From assembly GCF_947494125.1 (NCBI RefSeq), contig NZ_CANLTU010000003.1, forward strand, positions 124,001 through 188,000: DNA of 64,000 bases. Reading direction: 5' to 3'. Numbering within the stretch: the stretch's first letter is position 1; each line of letters opens with the position of its first letter. Both the position numbers and the translations under genes were made by a program. This document shows, piece by piece, positions 17,124 to 24,334 of this stretch. The DNA comes from an uncultured Tenacibaculum sp. Its GTDB lineage: Bacteria > Bacteroidota > Bacteroidia > Flavobacteriales > Flavobacteriaceae. Under the pieces are notes generated by a model, which saw nothing but the letters and a program-made list of their open reading frames with translations, was not told the DNA's origin and searched no databases.

Positions 17124-18347
17124 ATGAAAAAATTACTTTTTATTGCTTTGCTGTTCTCTTTAAGTTTATCAGCTCAAAACTATAACCATACTCCATTAAA
17201 TTACTATTTAAATGGAACTCCAACACATGGAATTAAAATTAAAACAAATTTACCCTATACAAATGGTTCTCATATGCCAACTATAATCATTGAAGGGTAT
17301 AATTATGAAAAAGCAGAATCAATTGGAATTATTCTTAATTATTATATATACAATGGAATTTTTGCAAAATTTGCAGCAACAAGCCATGGTGCCTATGCTC
17401 CTCCCATTAAATTGGCTAATGAAAACGGTAAAGTTGTAATTTTCTTAGATTCAAGAGAGTATTTTAACCGATTTCAAGTAAGAACTTATGCAAAAGGGTT
17501 GTCTCAAGATTATGTAGAAACAAATTTCCAAAATTGGACTGCAGTAGATGAAGCTATAGCCGGTACTAACATAGTTGCCGTGCCATATAAAAATACAATT
17601 ACGAAAGATCTAGAGGTACAGGGAGATGTTAATATTGGAGGAGCAACAAATAAATCTCTAAGAGTAAGACATATAAACGGAAAAGAAGGTCTTAGTGCTA
17701 ACTTTGACCATTTATTTCTTAATTATAATACAGGAAAAGATGTATGGATAGGTAGTTCAGCCATAAATTCAAATTTATATACCTTCGGAAGAATAACAGG
17801 AAATAGTTTTACTTCTAAATCTTCTATTTCAATTTTTTCTAATGAAACTGGAGAACCTAATAAAAGATTAACTATTAATACTAGTGATGCAGACCAAACG
17901 TACATCTATAATCATGATTCAAACAGTAATACCTTCCATACAATCAATTTAGGAGGTACACATTCGTTATCAAGTGGATTAACCGTTTTTGGAAATGGTG
18001 ATGTAGGAATAGGTACAACTGATACACAAGGCTTTAAATTAGGTGTTAATGGTAAAATAGCTGCTACAGAAGTTAAAGTTGCAGCATATTCAAACTGGCC
18101 TGATTTTGTTTTTAATAAAGACTATCAATTACCAACGCTAAAAGAAGTAGAAAAGCATATAAAAGAAAAAGGACATTTAAAAAACATACCTAGTGCCAAA
18201 GAAGTAAAAGAAAACGATGGTTTTGAACTAGGAGAAATGAATAGAAAATTATTGCAAAAGATTGAAGAGTTAACTTTATATACCATTCAACAACAGAATG
18301 AATTGAATGAAATAAAAAAAGAATTAAAAAAATTGAAAAATAAATAA
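17124..18347 (+). CDS. Tail-fibre-like secreted protein inside the T2SS operon
   Basis: A 407-residue protein with a Sec signal peptide (LLFIALLFSLSLSAQ). The middle contains the fibre-type strand motif DVGIGTTDTQGFKLGVNGKI. The C-terminal about 80 residues (NWPDFVFNKDYQLPTLKEVE onward, then GEMNRKLLQKIEELTLYTIQ) form a helical module common on flavobacterial fibre-like proteins, probably a trimerisation or chaperone region ending in a coiled coil. There is no T9SS sorting domain. It lies between gspE and the gspC-like gene, which makes it a candidate substrate or accessory of this secretion system. Its last 204 bases are nearly duplicated in the next gene. Confidence 0.7.
   Translation: MKKLLFIALLFSLSLSAQNYNHTPLNYYLNGTPTHGIKIKTNLPYTNGSHMPTIIIEGYNYEKAESIGIILNYYIYNGIFAKFAATSHGAYAPPIKLANENGKVVIFLDSREYFNRFQVRTYAKGLSQDYVETNFQNWTAVDEAIAGTNIVAVPYKNTITKDLEVQGDVNIGGATNKSLRVRHINGKEGLSANFDHLFLNYNTGKDVWIGSSAINSNLYTFGRITGNSFTSKSSISIFSNETGEPNKRLTINTSDADQTYIYNHDSNSNTFHTINLGGTHSLSSGLTVFGNGDVGIGTTDTQGFKLGVNGKIAATEVKVAAYSNWPDFVFNKDYQLPTLKEVEKHIKEKGHLKNIPSAKEVKENDGFELGEMNRKLLQKIEELTLYTIQQQNELNEIKKELKKLKNK
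18093..18296 (+). repeat. 204-bp near-identical direct repeat, copy 1
   Basis: Encodes the C-terminal helical module of the 407-residue fibre-like protein. It matches 18980-19183 at 196 of 204 positions by eye, with no gaps, while the upstream parts of the two genes differ. Confidence 0.9.
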
Positions 18348-18349
18348 TT

Positions 18350-19264
18350 ATGAAAAAATTGTTCATCATTATACCATCACTACTTTTAAGTTTCTCTATT
18401 TTCTCTCAAACTTCAGATAGAGTAAAAGTATTAGATACTAGAAATACAAATGAAATTCCTTATTATTATAACAATGAGGTCAAATTTGAGTTTAAAAAAA
18501 GAGATATTATTAATTCACCTGGTTTAGGGGCTTATAGTGGACTTTTTACCTTTGCTCCGTGGTCAGATAACTCCGGAGGACTAAAGCATCAATTAAATTT
18601 TAATACAGGTGGTATTTTTTATAGAAGAGGTTCTATTGGTACAGGTTGGAATAATTGGTATGAATTATTGACCAAAGATGCTGATGGCTCAATTTCTAAC
18701 AAAGCTCCTATACGAATTACTACTAATTCAGATAGTCCTTTGAGTTTTATCAATACTGATAATTCGTCGCAATACATACAATTCATCCAAAGTGGAAGTA
18801 GGAAAGTATATGTGGGGCTAGATACTCATAATAACTTTGTTATAACAAAAGAAAATGGAGGAAATATAGCTTTACGAGGAGCTAAAGTTGGAATAGGAAC
18901 TGTTTCAATTCCTACAGACTATATGCTAGCTATAGCTGGTAAAACTATTACTGAAGAGGTAAAAGTCCAAATAAGAGCTAACTGGCCTGATTTTGTTTTT
19001 AATAAAGACTATCAATTACCTACGCTAAAAGAAGTAGAAAAGCATATAAAAGAAAAAGGACATTTAAAAAACATACCTAGTGCCAAAGAAGTAAAAGATA
19101 ACGATGGTATTGAACTAGGAGAAATGAATAGAAAGTTGTTGCAAAAGATTGAAGAGTTAACCTTGTATACTATTCAACAACAGAAAGAATTACAGCAACA
19201 AAAAGAAAAAAACAGTACTTTAGAGGCCCGTTTATTAAAACTTGAAAAACTAATTTCAAAATAA
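18350..19264 (+). CDS. Second tail-fibre-like secreted protein in the T2SS operon
   Basis: A 304-residue protein beginning 2 bases after the previous stop. It has a signal peptide (LFIIIPSLLLSFSIFSQ). The body contains segments such as GTGWNNWYELLTKDADGSIS and AKVGIGTVSIPTDYMLAIAG, of the kind found in phage-tail-collar and fibre-like proteins. It ends in the same module as the gene before it, followed by a coiled coil (QQKELQQQKEKNSTLEARLL). It has no T9SS domain. Position and architecture suggest a secreted fibre or adhesin handled by the T2SS-like apparatus; the ligand is unknown. Confidence 0.7.
   Translation: MKKLFIIIPSLLLSFSIFSQTSDRVKVLDTRNTNEIPYYYNNEVKFEFKKRDIINSPGLGAYSGLFTFAPWSDNSGGLKHQLNFNTGGIFYRRGSIGTGWNNWYELLTKDADGSISNKAPIRITTNSDSPLSFINTDNSSQYIQFIQSGSRKVYVGLDTHNNFVITKENGGNIALRGAKVGIGTVSIPTDYMLAIAGKTITEEVKVQIRANWPDFVFNKDYQLPTLKEVEKHIKEKGHLKNIPSAKEVKDNDGIELGEMNRKLLQKIEELTLYTIQQQKELQQQKEKNSTLEARLLKLEKLISK
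18980..19183 (+). repeat. 204-bp near-identical direct repeat, copy 2
   Basis: Second copy of the module-coding repeat (see 18093-18296). The eight mismatches are scattered and mostly silent or conservative, which points to recent duplication or gene conversion of the 3' ends. Confidence 0.9.
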
Positions 19265-19266
19265 CA

Positions 19267-19722
19267 TTGACTAAGCAACAAAAAACATATGTATTATTAA
19301 CAGCGGTACTCCTTATTTGGGGGATTATTGGGTATCAATTTTTTAATCAATTTTCATCGAATAATACTGAGGTTACTACAACTTCATCTTTTAATTTTAT
19401 TCCTAAAAAAATAAAACAACAAGAAAGTTATACTGTTAAAGCTGATTATCGTGACCCTTTTCTTGGAAAATTACCTTCTGATAAAAAGAAAAAAATATAC
19501 AAAAAGAAAAAAACACCTAAAACAAATATTCCTTTTCCCTCTATTATATATAGCGGAGTTGTAGAAGGAGGTTCTAAATCTTTTATACTTACTATTAATG
19601 GTGTTGAAGAAATAATGTCAGTTGGACAAACCCTACACAAGGTTACTTTAAAAAAAGCGAATCAATCGCAAGTAATTGTTGTTTTTAATTCAGTTTCAAA
19701 AACAATTCAATTGTTAGAATAA
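19267..19722 (+). CDS. GspC/PilP-like inner-membrane connector
   Basis: A 151-residue protein with one N-terminal membrane helix (residues about 8-24), a proline- and lysine-rich linker (KKKKIYKKKKTPKTN) and a small C-terminal beta domain, SIIYSGVVEGGSKSFILTIN onward, with the VGQTL turn. This resembles the homology region of GspC and the beta domain of PilP, which link the inner-membrane platform to the secretin. The RDPF segment before the linker is also PilP-like. The start is TTG, 2 bases after the previous stop, with no ATG available. It overlaps the next start codon by one base. Confidence 0.65.
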   Translation: MTKQQKTYVLLTAVLLIWGIIGYQFFNQFSSNNTEVTTTSSFNFIPKKIKQQESYTVKADYRDPFLGKLPSDKKKKIYKKKKTPKTNIPFPSIIYSGVVEGGSKSFILTINGVEEIMSVGQTLHKVTLKKANQSQVIVVFNSVSKTIQLLE

Positions 19723-20993
19723 TGAATTTCTTTAAAAAGCTTAAAGCAGGTGCTTTGCAATATGTATTAGCTATATCTATTATTATAGCGCTTGTTTTAT
19801 TTGCTTTTATTTCATTGGTTTACTTACAACAGAAATTGCAAACAAAAAACTCTTTTTTTAAAGAAGCTGTACTCAATGTTCAGTTCGGATTCAACTCTTT
19901 AGCTAGCACAGCTCTTTCTTATAATGAAGTTAAAGAACTACAGGTTTCAGATAATGTTCAAGAAAAAACCAGTCTTTTAAAAAAACACTGGGGAGTTTTT
20001 GATCTTGCTACCGTTAGCTCTACAGTTAAAAACGAACATTTTTCTAAAACTGCTATTTTAGGGAATCACAATTTAAAAAGAGAGGCTTTATATCTTCAAG
20101 AAACCTATGCTCGTCTTATATTAGTAGGCAATTCTAAAATTGTAGGTAATGTATCGTTACCAAAACAAGGTATAAGTACAGGTAATATAGCTGGAACTTC
20201 ATTTAATGGAGACAAACTATTTTATGGAAACAGAAAAACTAGCACTAAAACATTGCCTGAAATTGCAAACAGTGAGTATTTAAAAAGTCTACTTCGTTTA
20301 AATTTCTTGAACAATAATACTTCTTTTTTTGAATTAAATGATGGGCTAAAAAAGCAACAATCGTTTACAGATGCAACCTTAGTAAATACCAACAACGGTC
20401 ATTTATATTTAAGTAATATTAGCTTAAAAGGAAACATTATTCTCCATTCTAGTACTAAAATTACAGTAAGAGCATCCGCAGTATTAGAAGATGTAATTTT
20501 AATTGCTCCAGAAGTAGAAATTAAATCGAATGTAAAAGGGAATTTTCAAGTGTTTTCTTCCAAAAAAATACAGGTAGAAAAAAATTGTCAACTAGCCTAC
20601 CCTTCTGCCCTTGTATTACTTAATAAACAACAACAAAGTACCAATACAAACAATAAAGACAAAATATTAATTCAGATTGACACTAATTCATCTGTAAAAG
20701 GAATTGTTTTATTTAAACAAGAATCTTTAAAAAACACTATAAATTTCACTCCTCAAATACGTATTGCTAAAGGAAGTACTATTACTGGAGATGTATATTG
20801 TAATAAAAATTTAGAATTGTTAGGGAGTGTTTTTGGTTCAGTTTATACCAGTAAGTTTATTACATTACAATTTGGTAGCACTTATACAAACCATATATAT
20901 AATGGCGTAATAAACAACGCTAAGTTGCCAAAACAATATTGCGGTCTGTCATTTAAAAATCCTAAATTAAAAGTTGCCAAATGGGTTTATTAA
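19722..20993 (+). CDS. GspK-position pseudopilin-like protein with beta-helix-like body
   Basis: A 423-residue protein with a short basic leader ending KAGA, then a long hydrophobic helix (LQYVLAISIIIALVLFAF). This looks like a class III prepilin N-terminus without Glu at position +5, as in GspK minor pseudopilins. The body (about 220-400) is rich in short valine/isoleucine strands (ILHSSTKITVRASAVLEDVI) and resembles a bactofilin-like or right-handed beta-helix fold rather than a normal GspK. It sits directly before two clear minor pseudopilin genes and overlaps its neighbours. GspK homology is an inference from position and leader; a separate membrane-anchored surface protein is the alternative. 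Confidence 0.5.
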   Translation: MNFFKKLKAGALQYVLAISIIIALVLFAFISLVYLQQKLQTKNSFFKEAVLNVQFGFNSLASTALSYNEVKELQVSDNVQEKTSLLKKHWGVFDLATVSSTVKNEHFSKTAILGNHNLKREALYLQETYARLILVGNSKIVGNVSLPKQGISTGNIAGTSFNGDKLFYGNRKTSTKTLPEIANSEYLKSLLRLNFLNNNTSFFELNDGLKKQQSFTDATLVNTNNGHLYLSNISLKGNIILHSSTKITVRASAVLEDVILIAPEVEIKSNVKGNFQVFSSKKIQVEKNCQLAYPSALVLLNKQQQSTNTNNKDKILIQIDTNSSVKGIVLFKQESLKNTINFTPQIRIAKGSTITGDVYCNKNLELLGSVFGSVYTSKFITLQFGSTYTNHIYNGVINNAKLPKQYCGLSFKNPKLKVAKWVY

Positions 20994-21346
20994 AACGTAT
21001 AGATACTTATATAAACAAAAAGGTAAAAGCTTCTTCTTTAACAGAAGTTTTGGTAGCTACTACCTTAATTTTATTGATTTTTGGTATTGCTACAGCAACT
21101 TTAAACAATATTCTACACAATATTACCAGAGTAAACAATCAGGCTATAGAAACGGAGTTAAATGAGCTTCAGTACCAATACTTAAATAAAAGTTTACAAA
21201 TTCCTTTTTATACAGAAGATGATGAATGGAAAATTGAGGTTTTAAAACATACTGAAAACAATAACAACTTCATTATTTTTGAAGCTACGCATATACAATC
21301 GAAAAAGAAACGTACAAAAAAACTAGTTGCTATTGAAACTAACTAA
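20981..21346 (+). CDS. Minor pseudopilin (GspI-like)
   Basis: A 121-residue protein with a class III prepilin leader. After KKVKA the predicted cleavage is A17|S18, giving a mature start SSLTEVLVATTLILLIF with Glu at +5 (E22), which is needed for pseudopilin assembly. The residue before the cut is Ala rather than the usual Gly. The remaining about 80 residues form a small polar head, as in GspI. Its start overlaps the end of the previous gene by 13 bases and its end overlaps the next gene, indicating translational coupling. A competing 63-residue frame at 20974 is rejected because it lacks any such motif. Confidence 0.78.
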   Translation: MGLLKRIDTYINKKVKASSLTEVLVATTLILLIFGIATATLNNILHNITRVNNQAIETELNELQYQYLNKSLQIPFYTEDDEWKIEVLKHTENNNNFIIFEATHIQSKKKRTKKLVAIETN

Positions 21347-21800
21347 AAAAATACAGGCTGTAACCTTAAGTGAAATGCTAATTGTATTGGTAGTTTCTAG
21401 CATTGTTATTTCTTTAGCTTTTGTTACACTAACATTGGTACAAAAACAAGTATCATCAATTAAAAACAATTTTCATACAAGGCAAGAAACACAGTTTTTA
21501 GAACGTATTTTATGGCAAGATTTTAATTCGCATACTGTTAAATTTAATAAACAATCCGATACCTTTTTATTATACAATAGTATCGATTCTATTCAGTATA
21601 AATTTAACAATGCTTTTGTTCTAAGAAATAACGATACTTTAGAGGTACAAATACAAAACACACAGCTCTTTTTAAACGGAAAAACGGTTACTAACGGAAC
21701 TATTGATGCTATTAAATTAGAAACCAATGTTACTTTTAGAAACAATAAACTGTTTGTTTACAAAATTAAGGACGCATCGTATTATTTAAATAGCAATTAA
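21333..21800 (+). CDS. Minor pseudopilin (GspJ-like)
   Basis: About 155 residues. The leader KKIQA is followed by VTLSEMLIVLVVSSIVISLAF, with predicted cleavage A9|V10 and Glu at +5. The head contains LERILWQDFNSHTVKF, a helix-then-strand pattern seen in GspJ. I chose the TTG at 21333 over the TTG at 21327 because it gives the shorter, standard leader MKLTKKIQA; either is possible and no ATG exists. The frame overlaps the previous gene by 14 bases and the following ATG by one base. As in its neighbours, Ala replaces Gly at -1. Confidence 0.75.
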   Translation: MKLTKKIQAVTLSEMLIVLVVSSIVISLAFVTLTLVQKQVSSIKNNFHTRQETQFLERILWQDFNSHTVKFNKQSDTFLLYNSIDSIQYKFNNAFVLRNNDTLEVQIQNTQLFLNGKTVTNGTIDAIKLETNVTFRNNKLFVYKIKDASYYLNSN

Positions 21801-22930
21801 TGGCTTTTCAGTTAGACAACATACCCAAACATACCAAAGAAAAAAAAGAAGGTTTTGACATCGATTCTTTGCTTAAAAAAGAAATTACGCTGTTTAGCAG
21901 TTTTTCTAATAAAAAGAAAGAAGCTTTTTATATTGAATTAGCCGTGTTGTTAAAAGCAGGCTTAGAACTGAAAGATGCTTTAGAACTCATTGCTACCGAA
22001 CAGAAAAAAGAAGTAGATACGCAACTATTTAAAAACATTATTACCGACTTAATTGCTGGTAAAAACCTTTCTGATGCTATTAAAGCTCAAAAGAAGTTTT
22101 CTGAATATGAGTATTACTCAATACAAATAGGAGAAAAAACAGGTACTTTACAAAATGTTGCCGAAGAGCTTGGTAATTTTTACAAACGAAAAAATGAACA
22201 ACGTAGAACTGTTATCAATGCTTTAAGCTACCCTATTGTGGTTTTATGTACTGCTTTTTTAGCCGTTTTATTTATGCTACAATTCGTAGTACCTATGTTT
22301 GCCGATATTTTTAAACAAAATAAGGTTGAACTTCCTTGGATTACTCAAAAAATAATTGCCATGTCTAATAGCTTTACAAAATACTATTGGGTGCTGTTTT
22401 TGTTTATAGTTTTAATATTTATTTTTATAAAAGTTTTTAAAACCAAAGAGTGGTATAAAAAAATCACCACGGCTTTCCTTCTTAAAATTCCTTTTGTAGG
22501 TGAATTTGTTCGTAAAGTTAAATTGGCACAGTTTACACAGGCTATTTCTTTGTTGGTAGGTGCTAAAGTTCCTTTGTTAAACGGGATTCAGCTTACTAAA
22601 AACATGATTGAGTTCTACCCGCTACAAAAAGCTCTTGAAAAAGTAGAAAATAGCATTCTAATAGGTAAAACATTGCATGAAAGCATCTCATTGGAACCTT
22701 TTTTTGACAAAAAAATGAGCTCTCTTATTAAAGTTGCTGAAGAAACCAATCAAACCGAAACTATTTTTAACCGATTAACCTACCAATACAACCAAGAAGT
22801 TGAAAATAAATCTAAAATGATTAGCGCTACTATTGAACCTTTAATTATTGTGGTTTTAGGAGGTATTGTTGCTGTTATTTTAGTAGCAATGTATTTGCCG
22901 ATGTTTAAGTTAAGTACGGTTATGGGGTAA
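21800..22930 (+). CDS. gspF: T2SS inner-membrane platform protein GspF
   Basis: A 376-residue polytopic protein with two GspF domains (about 45-170 and 245-370), each with the conserved opening (FYIELAVLLKAGLELKDALE and FTQAISLLVGAKVPLLNGIQ). Three membrane helices are visible, near residues 145-167, 195-215 and 345-370. GspF/PilC anchors the ATPase and helps turn ATP hydrolysis into pseudopilus growth. It is the last gene of the left arm; a stretch of palindromic repeats follows. Confidence 0.93.
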   Translation: MAFQLDNIPKHTKEKKEGFDIDSLLKKEITLFSSFSNKKKEAFYIELAVLLKAGLELKDALELIATEQKKEVDTQLFKNIITDLIAGKNLSDAIKAQKKFSEYEYYSIQIGEKTGTLQNVAEELGNFYKRKNEQRRTVINALSYPIVVLCTAFLAVLFMLQFVVPMFADIFKQNKVELPWITQKIIAMSNSFTKYYWVLFLFIVLIFIFIKVFKTKEWYKKITTAFLLKIPFVGEFVRKVKLAQFTQAISLLVGAKVPLLNGIQLTKNMIEFYPLQKALEKVENSILIGKTLHESISLEPFFDKKMSSLIKVAEETNQTETIFNRLTYQYNQEVENKSKMISATIEPLIIVVLGGIVAVILVAMYLPMFKLSTVMG

Positions 22931-22934
22931 TTAA

Positions 22935-23073
22935 CGTCATTGCGAGGCACGAAGTAATTTGTCTTCTTAATAGCTCTAAACAATAGTATAAACCATATTT
23001 AAAAAGATTACTTCAGTCGCTTACTCCTTCGTAATGACGAATAGGACGTCATTGCGAGGCACGAAGCAATCTT
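22935..23073. repeat. Dispersed REP-like inverted repeats
   Basis: Three related blocks: GTCATTGCGAGGCACGAAG at 22936-22954, an inverted, partly diverged partner at 23005-23039 (AGATTACTTCAG...CCTTCGTAATGACG), and a third direct copy at 23047-23073 ending GAAGCAATCTT. This family of short interspersed palindromes is common in many bacteria, Bacteroidota included. It may also end transcription of the left T2SS operon. A degenerate copy is at 34256-34290. Confidence 0.75.
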
Positions 23074-23150
23074 ACATATAATATAGTTTGTTTCTTTTTC
23101 GTTTGCACTCCATAATCATACGGAGTAAAGCTAAAATCTATTTGATATCA

Positions 23151-23331
23151 TCAGCGAACTTCGCTGATACAATAAAATCTTTGCAGAACCATCAGCGAGC
23201 TTCGCTGACACAATAAAAACTTTGCAGAACCATCAGCGAGCTTCGCTGACGCAATAAATACTTTGCGAAACCATCAACGAGCTTCGCTGACGCAATAAAT
23301 ACTTTGCGAAACCATCAGCGAGCTTCGCTGA
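23151..23331. repeat. Five hairpins in an exact 41-bp tandem array
   Basis: The unit TCAGCGAGCTTCGCTGA (7-bp stem, 3-base loop) begins at 23151, 23192, 23233, 23274 and 23315, exactly 41 bases apart. Copy 1 has A for G in the loop and copy 4 has an A that breaks one stem pair. The 24-base linkers are also related (variants of CAATAAATACTTTGCGAAACCA). Nothing else was seen in the 513-base gap (22931-23443) apart from this array, the REP-like blocks and a terminator hairpin. Confidence 0.9.
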
Positions 23332-23337
23332 AAGAAA

Positions 23338-23369
23338 AAACTACCTTAATTCTAAAATTTAGGTAGTTT
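23338..23369. terminator. Hairpin between the repeat array and the RHS region
   Basis: AAACTACCT and AGGTAGTTT form a 9-bp stem around a 14-base AT-rich loop. A-rich and T-rich flanks allow action in either direction; it most likely ends the reverse-strand RHS-associated operon whose last gene stops at 23444. Confidence 0.5.
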
Positions 23370-23443
23370 ATATTAATTGAATTATTATCTGTTAATACTA
23401 ACTCATATTAAAAATCCGCACTGTAGGGTTTATCTTTTTTAAT

Positions 23444-23935
23444 TTAAAACTTTAAAACAGCCCATATTCTTGAATCTACAATTTTATCTTTATATTTCCC
23501 AGGTTTGAATTTAACTAACTCAACAGCTTCTCTTACTACCCTATTTATTTTATCAGATTTTGGGTATGCTTTAATTTCAACATTTACCGCTTTAGCTAAA
23601 CTATTAACTGTTAAATAAACATAAACATCTCCTTTATAATCTATTTTTGTTTTAATATTTTTAATAATTAACTCACTCATTCTTTTTTCAGAGCAATCAA
23701 TCTGTTTTTTCTGTGAAATACCCTTTTTACATTTATTATCGAAAGGTAATTCAGTTAAAACGGCATAGTGATAAATACCTTTATCTTTTTGAATAAAAGG
23801 TTTCAATTTGTAACCTTTTTTTTCAGATTTATCTGCATCTATAAAATGTCCATCAGGTATTTGTCCAACTAAAGAAAAAGGAATTATTATTAATACTCCA
23901 ATCAAAAAAAATATTTTCTTCTTTTGTATTTTCAT
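23444..23935 (-). CDS. Secreted protein with TonB C-terminal-like domain
   Basis: A 163-residue protein with an N-terminal hydrophobic segment (IFFLIGVLIIIPFSLVGQ) that looks like a signal peptide. The C-terminal half (YKGDVYVYLTVNSLAKAVNV, then KFKPGKYKDKIVDSRIWAVL) resembles the TonB C-terminal fold found on many small Bacteroidota proteins. There is no proline-rich spanning region, so it is unlikely to be a true energy transducer. It is the last gene of the run that starts with the RHS proteins, 33 bases after the 121-residue membrane protein gene, and may be an accessory or immunity factor. Function is not established. Confidence 0.5.
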   Translation of the reverse strand: MKIQKKKIFFLIGVLIIIPFSLVGQIPDGHFIDADKSEKKGYKLKPFIQKDKGIYHYAVLTELPFDNKCKKGISQKKQIDCSEKRMSELIIKNIKTKIDYKGDVYVYLTVNSLAKAVNVEIKAYPKSDKINRVVREAVELVKFKPGKYKDKIVDSRIWAVLKF

Positions 23936-23968
23936 TTTTTAAAATTTTATTTACATTAATAAATGTAA

Positions 23969-24334
23969 TTATTCTTTAATTAATTCAAAAATTTTTGTTC
24001 CAAATTTATATTTATTGTATTTCCCCAAATCTATATTGTTATTACTAGGGTCATCAGGAGAATAAATTACTTTGAATTTTTCTCCAACACATCCTTTTAC
24101 TCCATTATCACATTTAAATGATAAAACTCTAGTTTCATTACTAATTTTTTTTCTATTTACAAAGAATACATATCTAATGTATAATTTACCTCCATCCCTA
24201 TAATATTTTACAATTTTAGCTTCAGTTTTAACCCCATTACTAGAGAGTTCTTTTGCTTTACTTATACTATAAATTAAAGTTGATAATATAATTAGAACTA
24301 TTACTATACCAACTACTGGGTTATCTTGCTTCAT
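23969..24334 (-). CDS. Small membrane protein, candidate RHS immunity protein
   Basis: A 121-residue protein with one N-terminal membrane helix (PVVGIVIVLIILSTLIYSI) and a small beta-rich domain, TEAKIVKYYRDGGKLYIRYV onward, of DUF3592-like appearance. Its start overlaps the end of the large RHS gene by 14 bases. A small gene coupled to the 3' end of a polymorphic RHS toxin gene is the usual position for the matching immunity protein, so that role is inferred from context. Two cysteines (FKCDNGVKGCVG) are present. No sequence evidence for the toxin it might neutralise. Confidence 0.45.
   Translation of the reverse strand: MKQDNPVVGIVIVLIILSTLIYSISKAKELSSNGVKTEAKIVKYYRDGGKLYIRYVFFVNRKKISNETRVLSFKCDNGVKGCVGEKFKVIYSPDDPSNNNIDLGKYNKYKFGTKIFELIKE

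Noticed and set aside
17124..19264. Peptidase S74 intramolecular chaperone at the C-terminus of the fibre-like proteins
   Set aside because: The C-terminal module looks similar in role, but I could not see the S74 catalytic pattern, so I describe only a conserved helical module.
20974..21165. 63-residue plus-strand frame before the GspI-like gene
   Set aside because: Overlaps the 20981 frame, has no recognisable motif and is explained as a shadow of the GspI-like pseudopilin gene.
15691..22930. Type IV pilus rather than T2SS
   Set aside because: There is no PilT-type retraction ATPase, the major subunit has a GspG-like acidic C-terminal loop, and GspC-like and GspI/J-like genes are present, so T2SS-like fits better; the boundary is not absolute.
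23151..23331. Possible CRISPR array
   Set aside because: The repeats are hairpins of 17 bases, but the 24-base intervals are near-identical to one another, and no cas gene is nearby, so they are not spacers.
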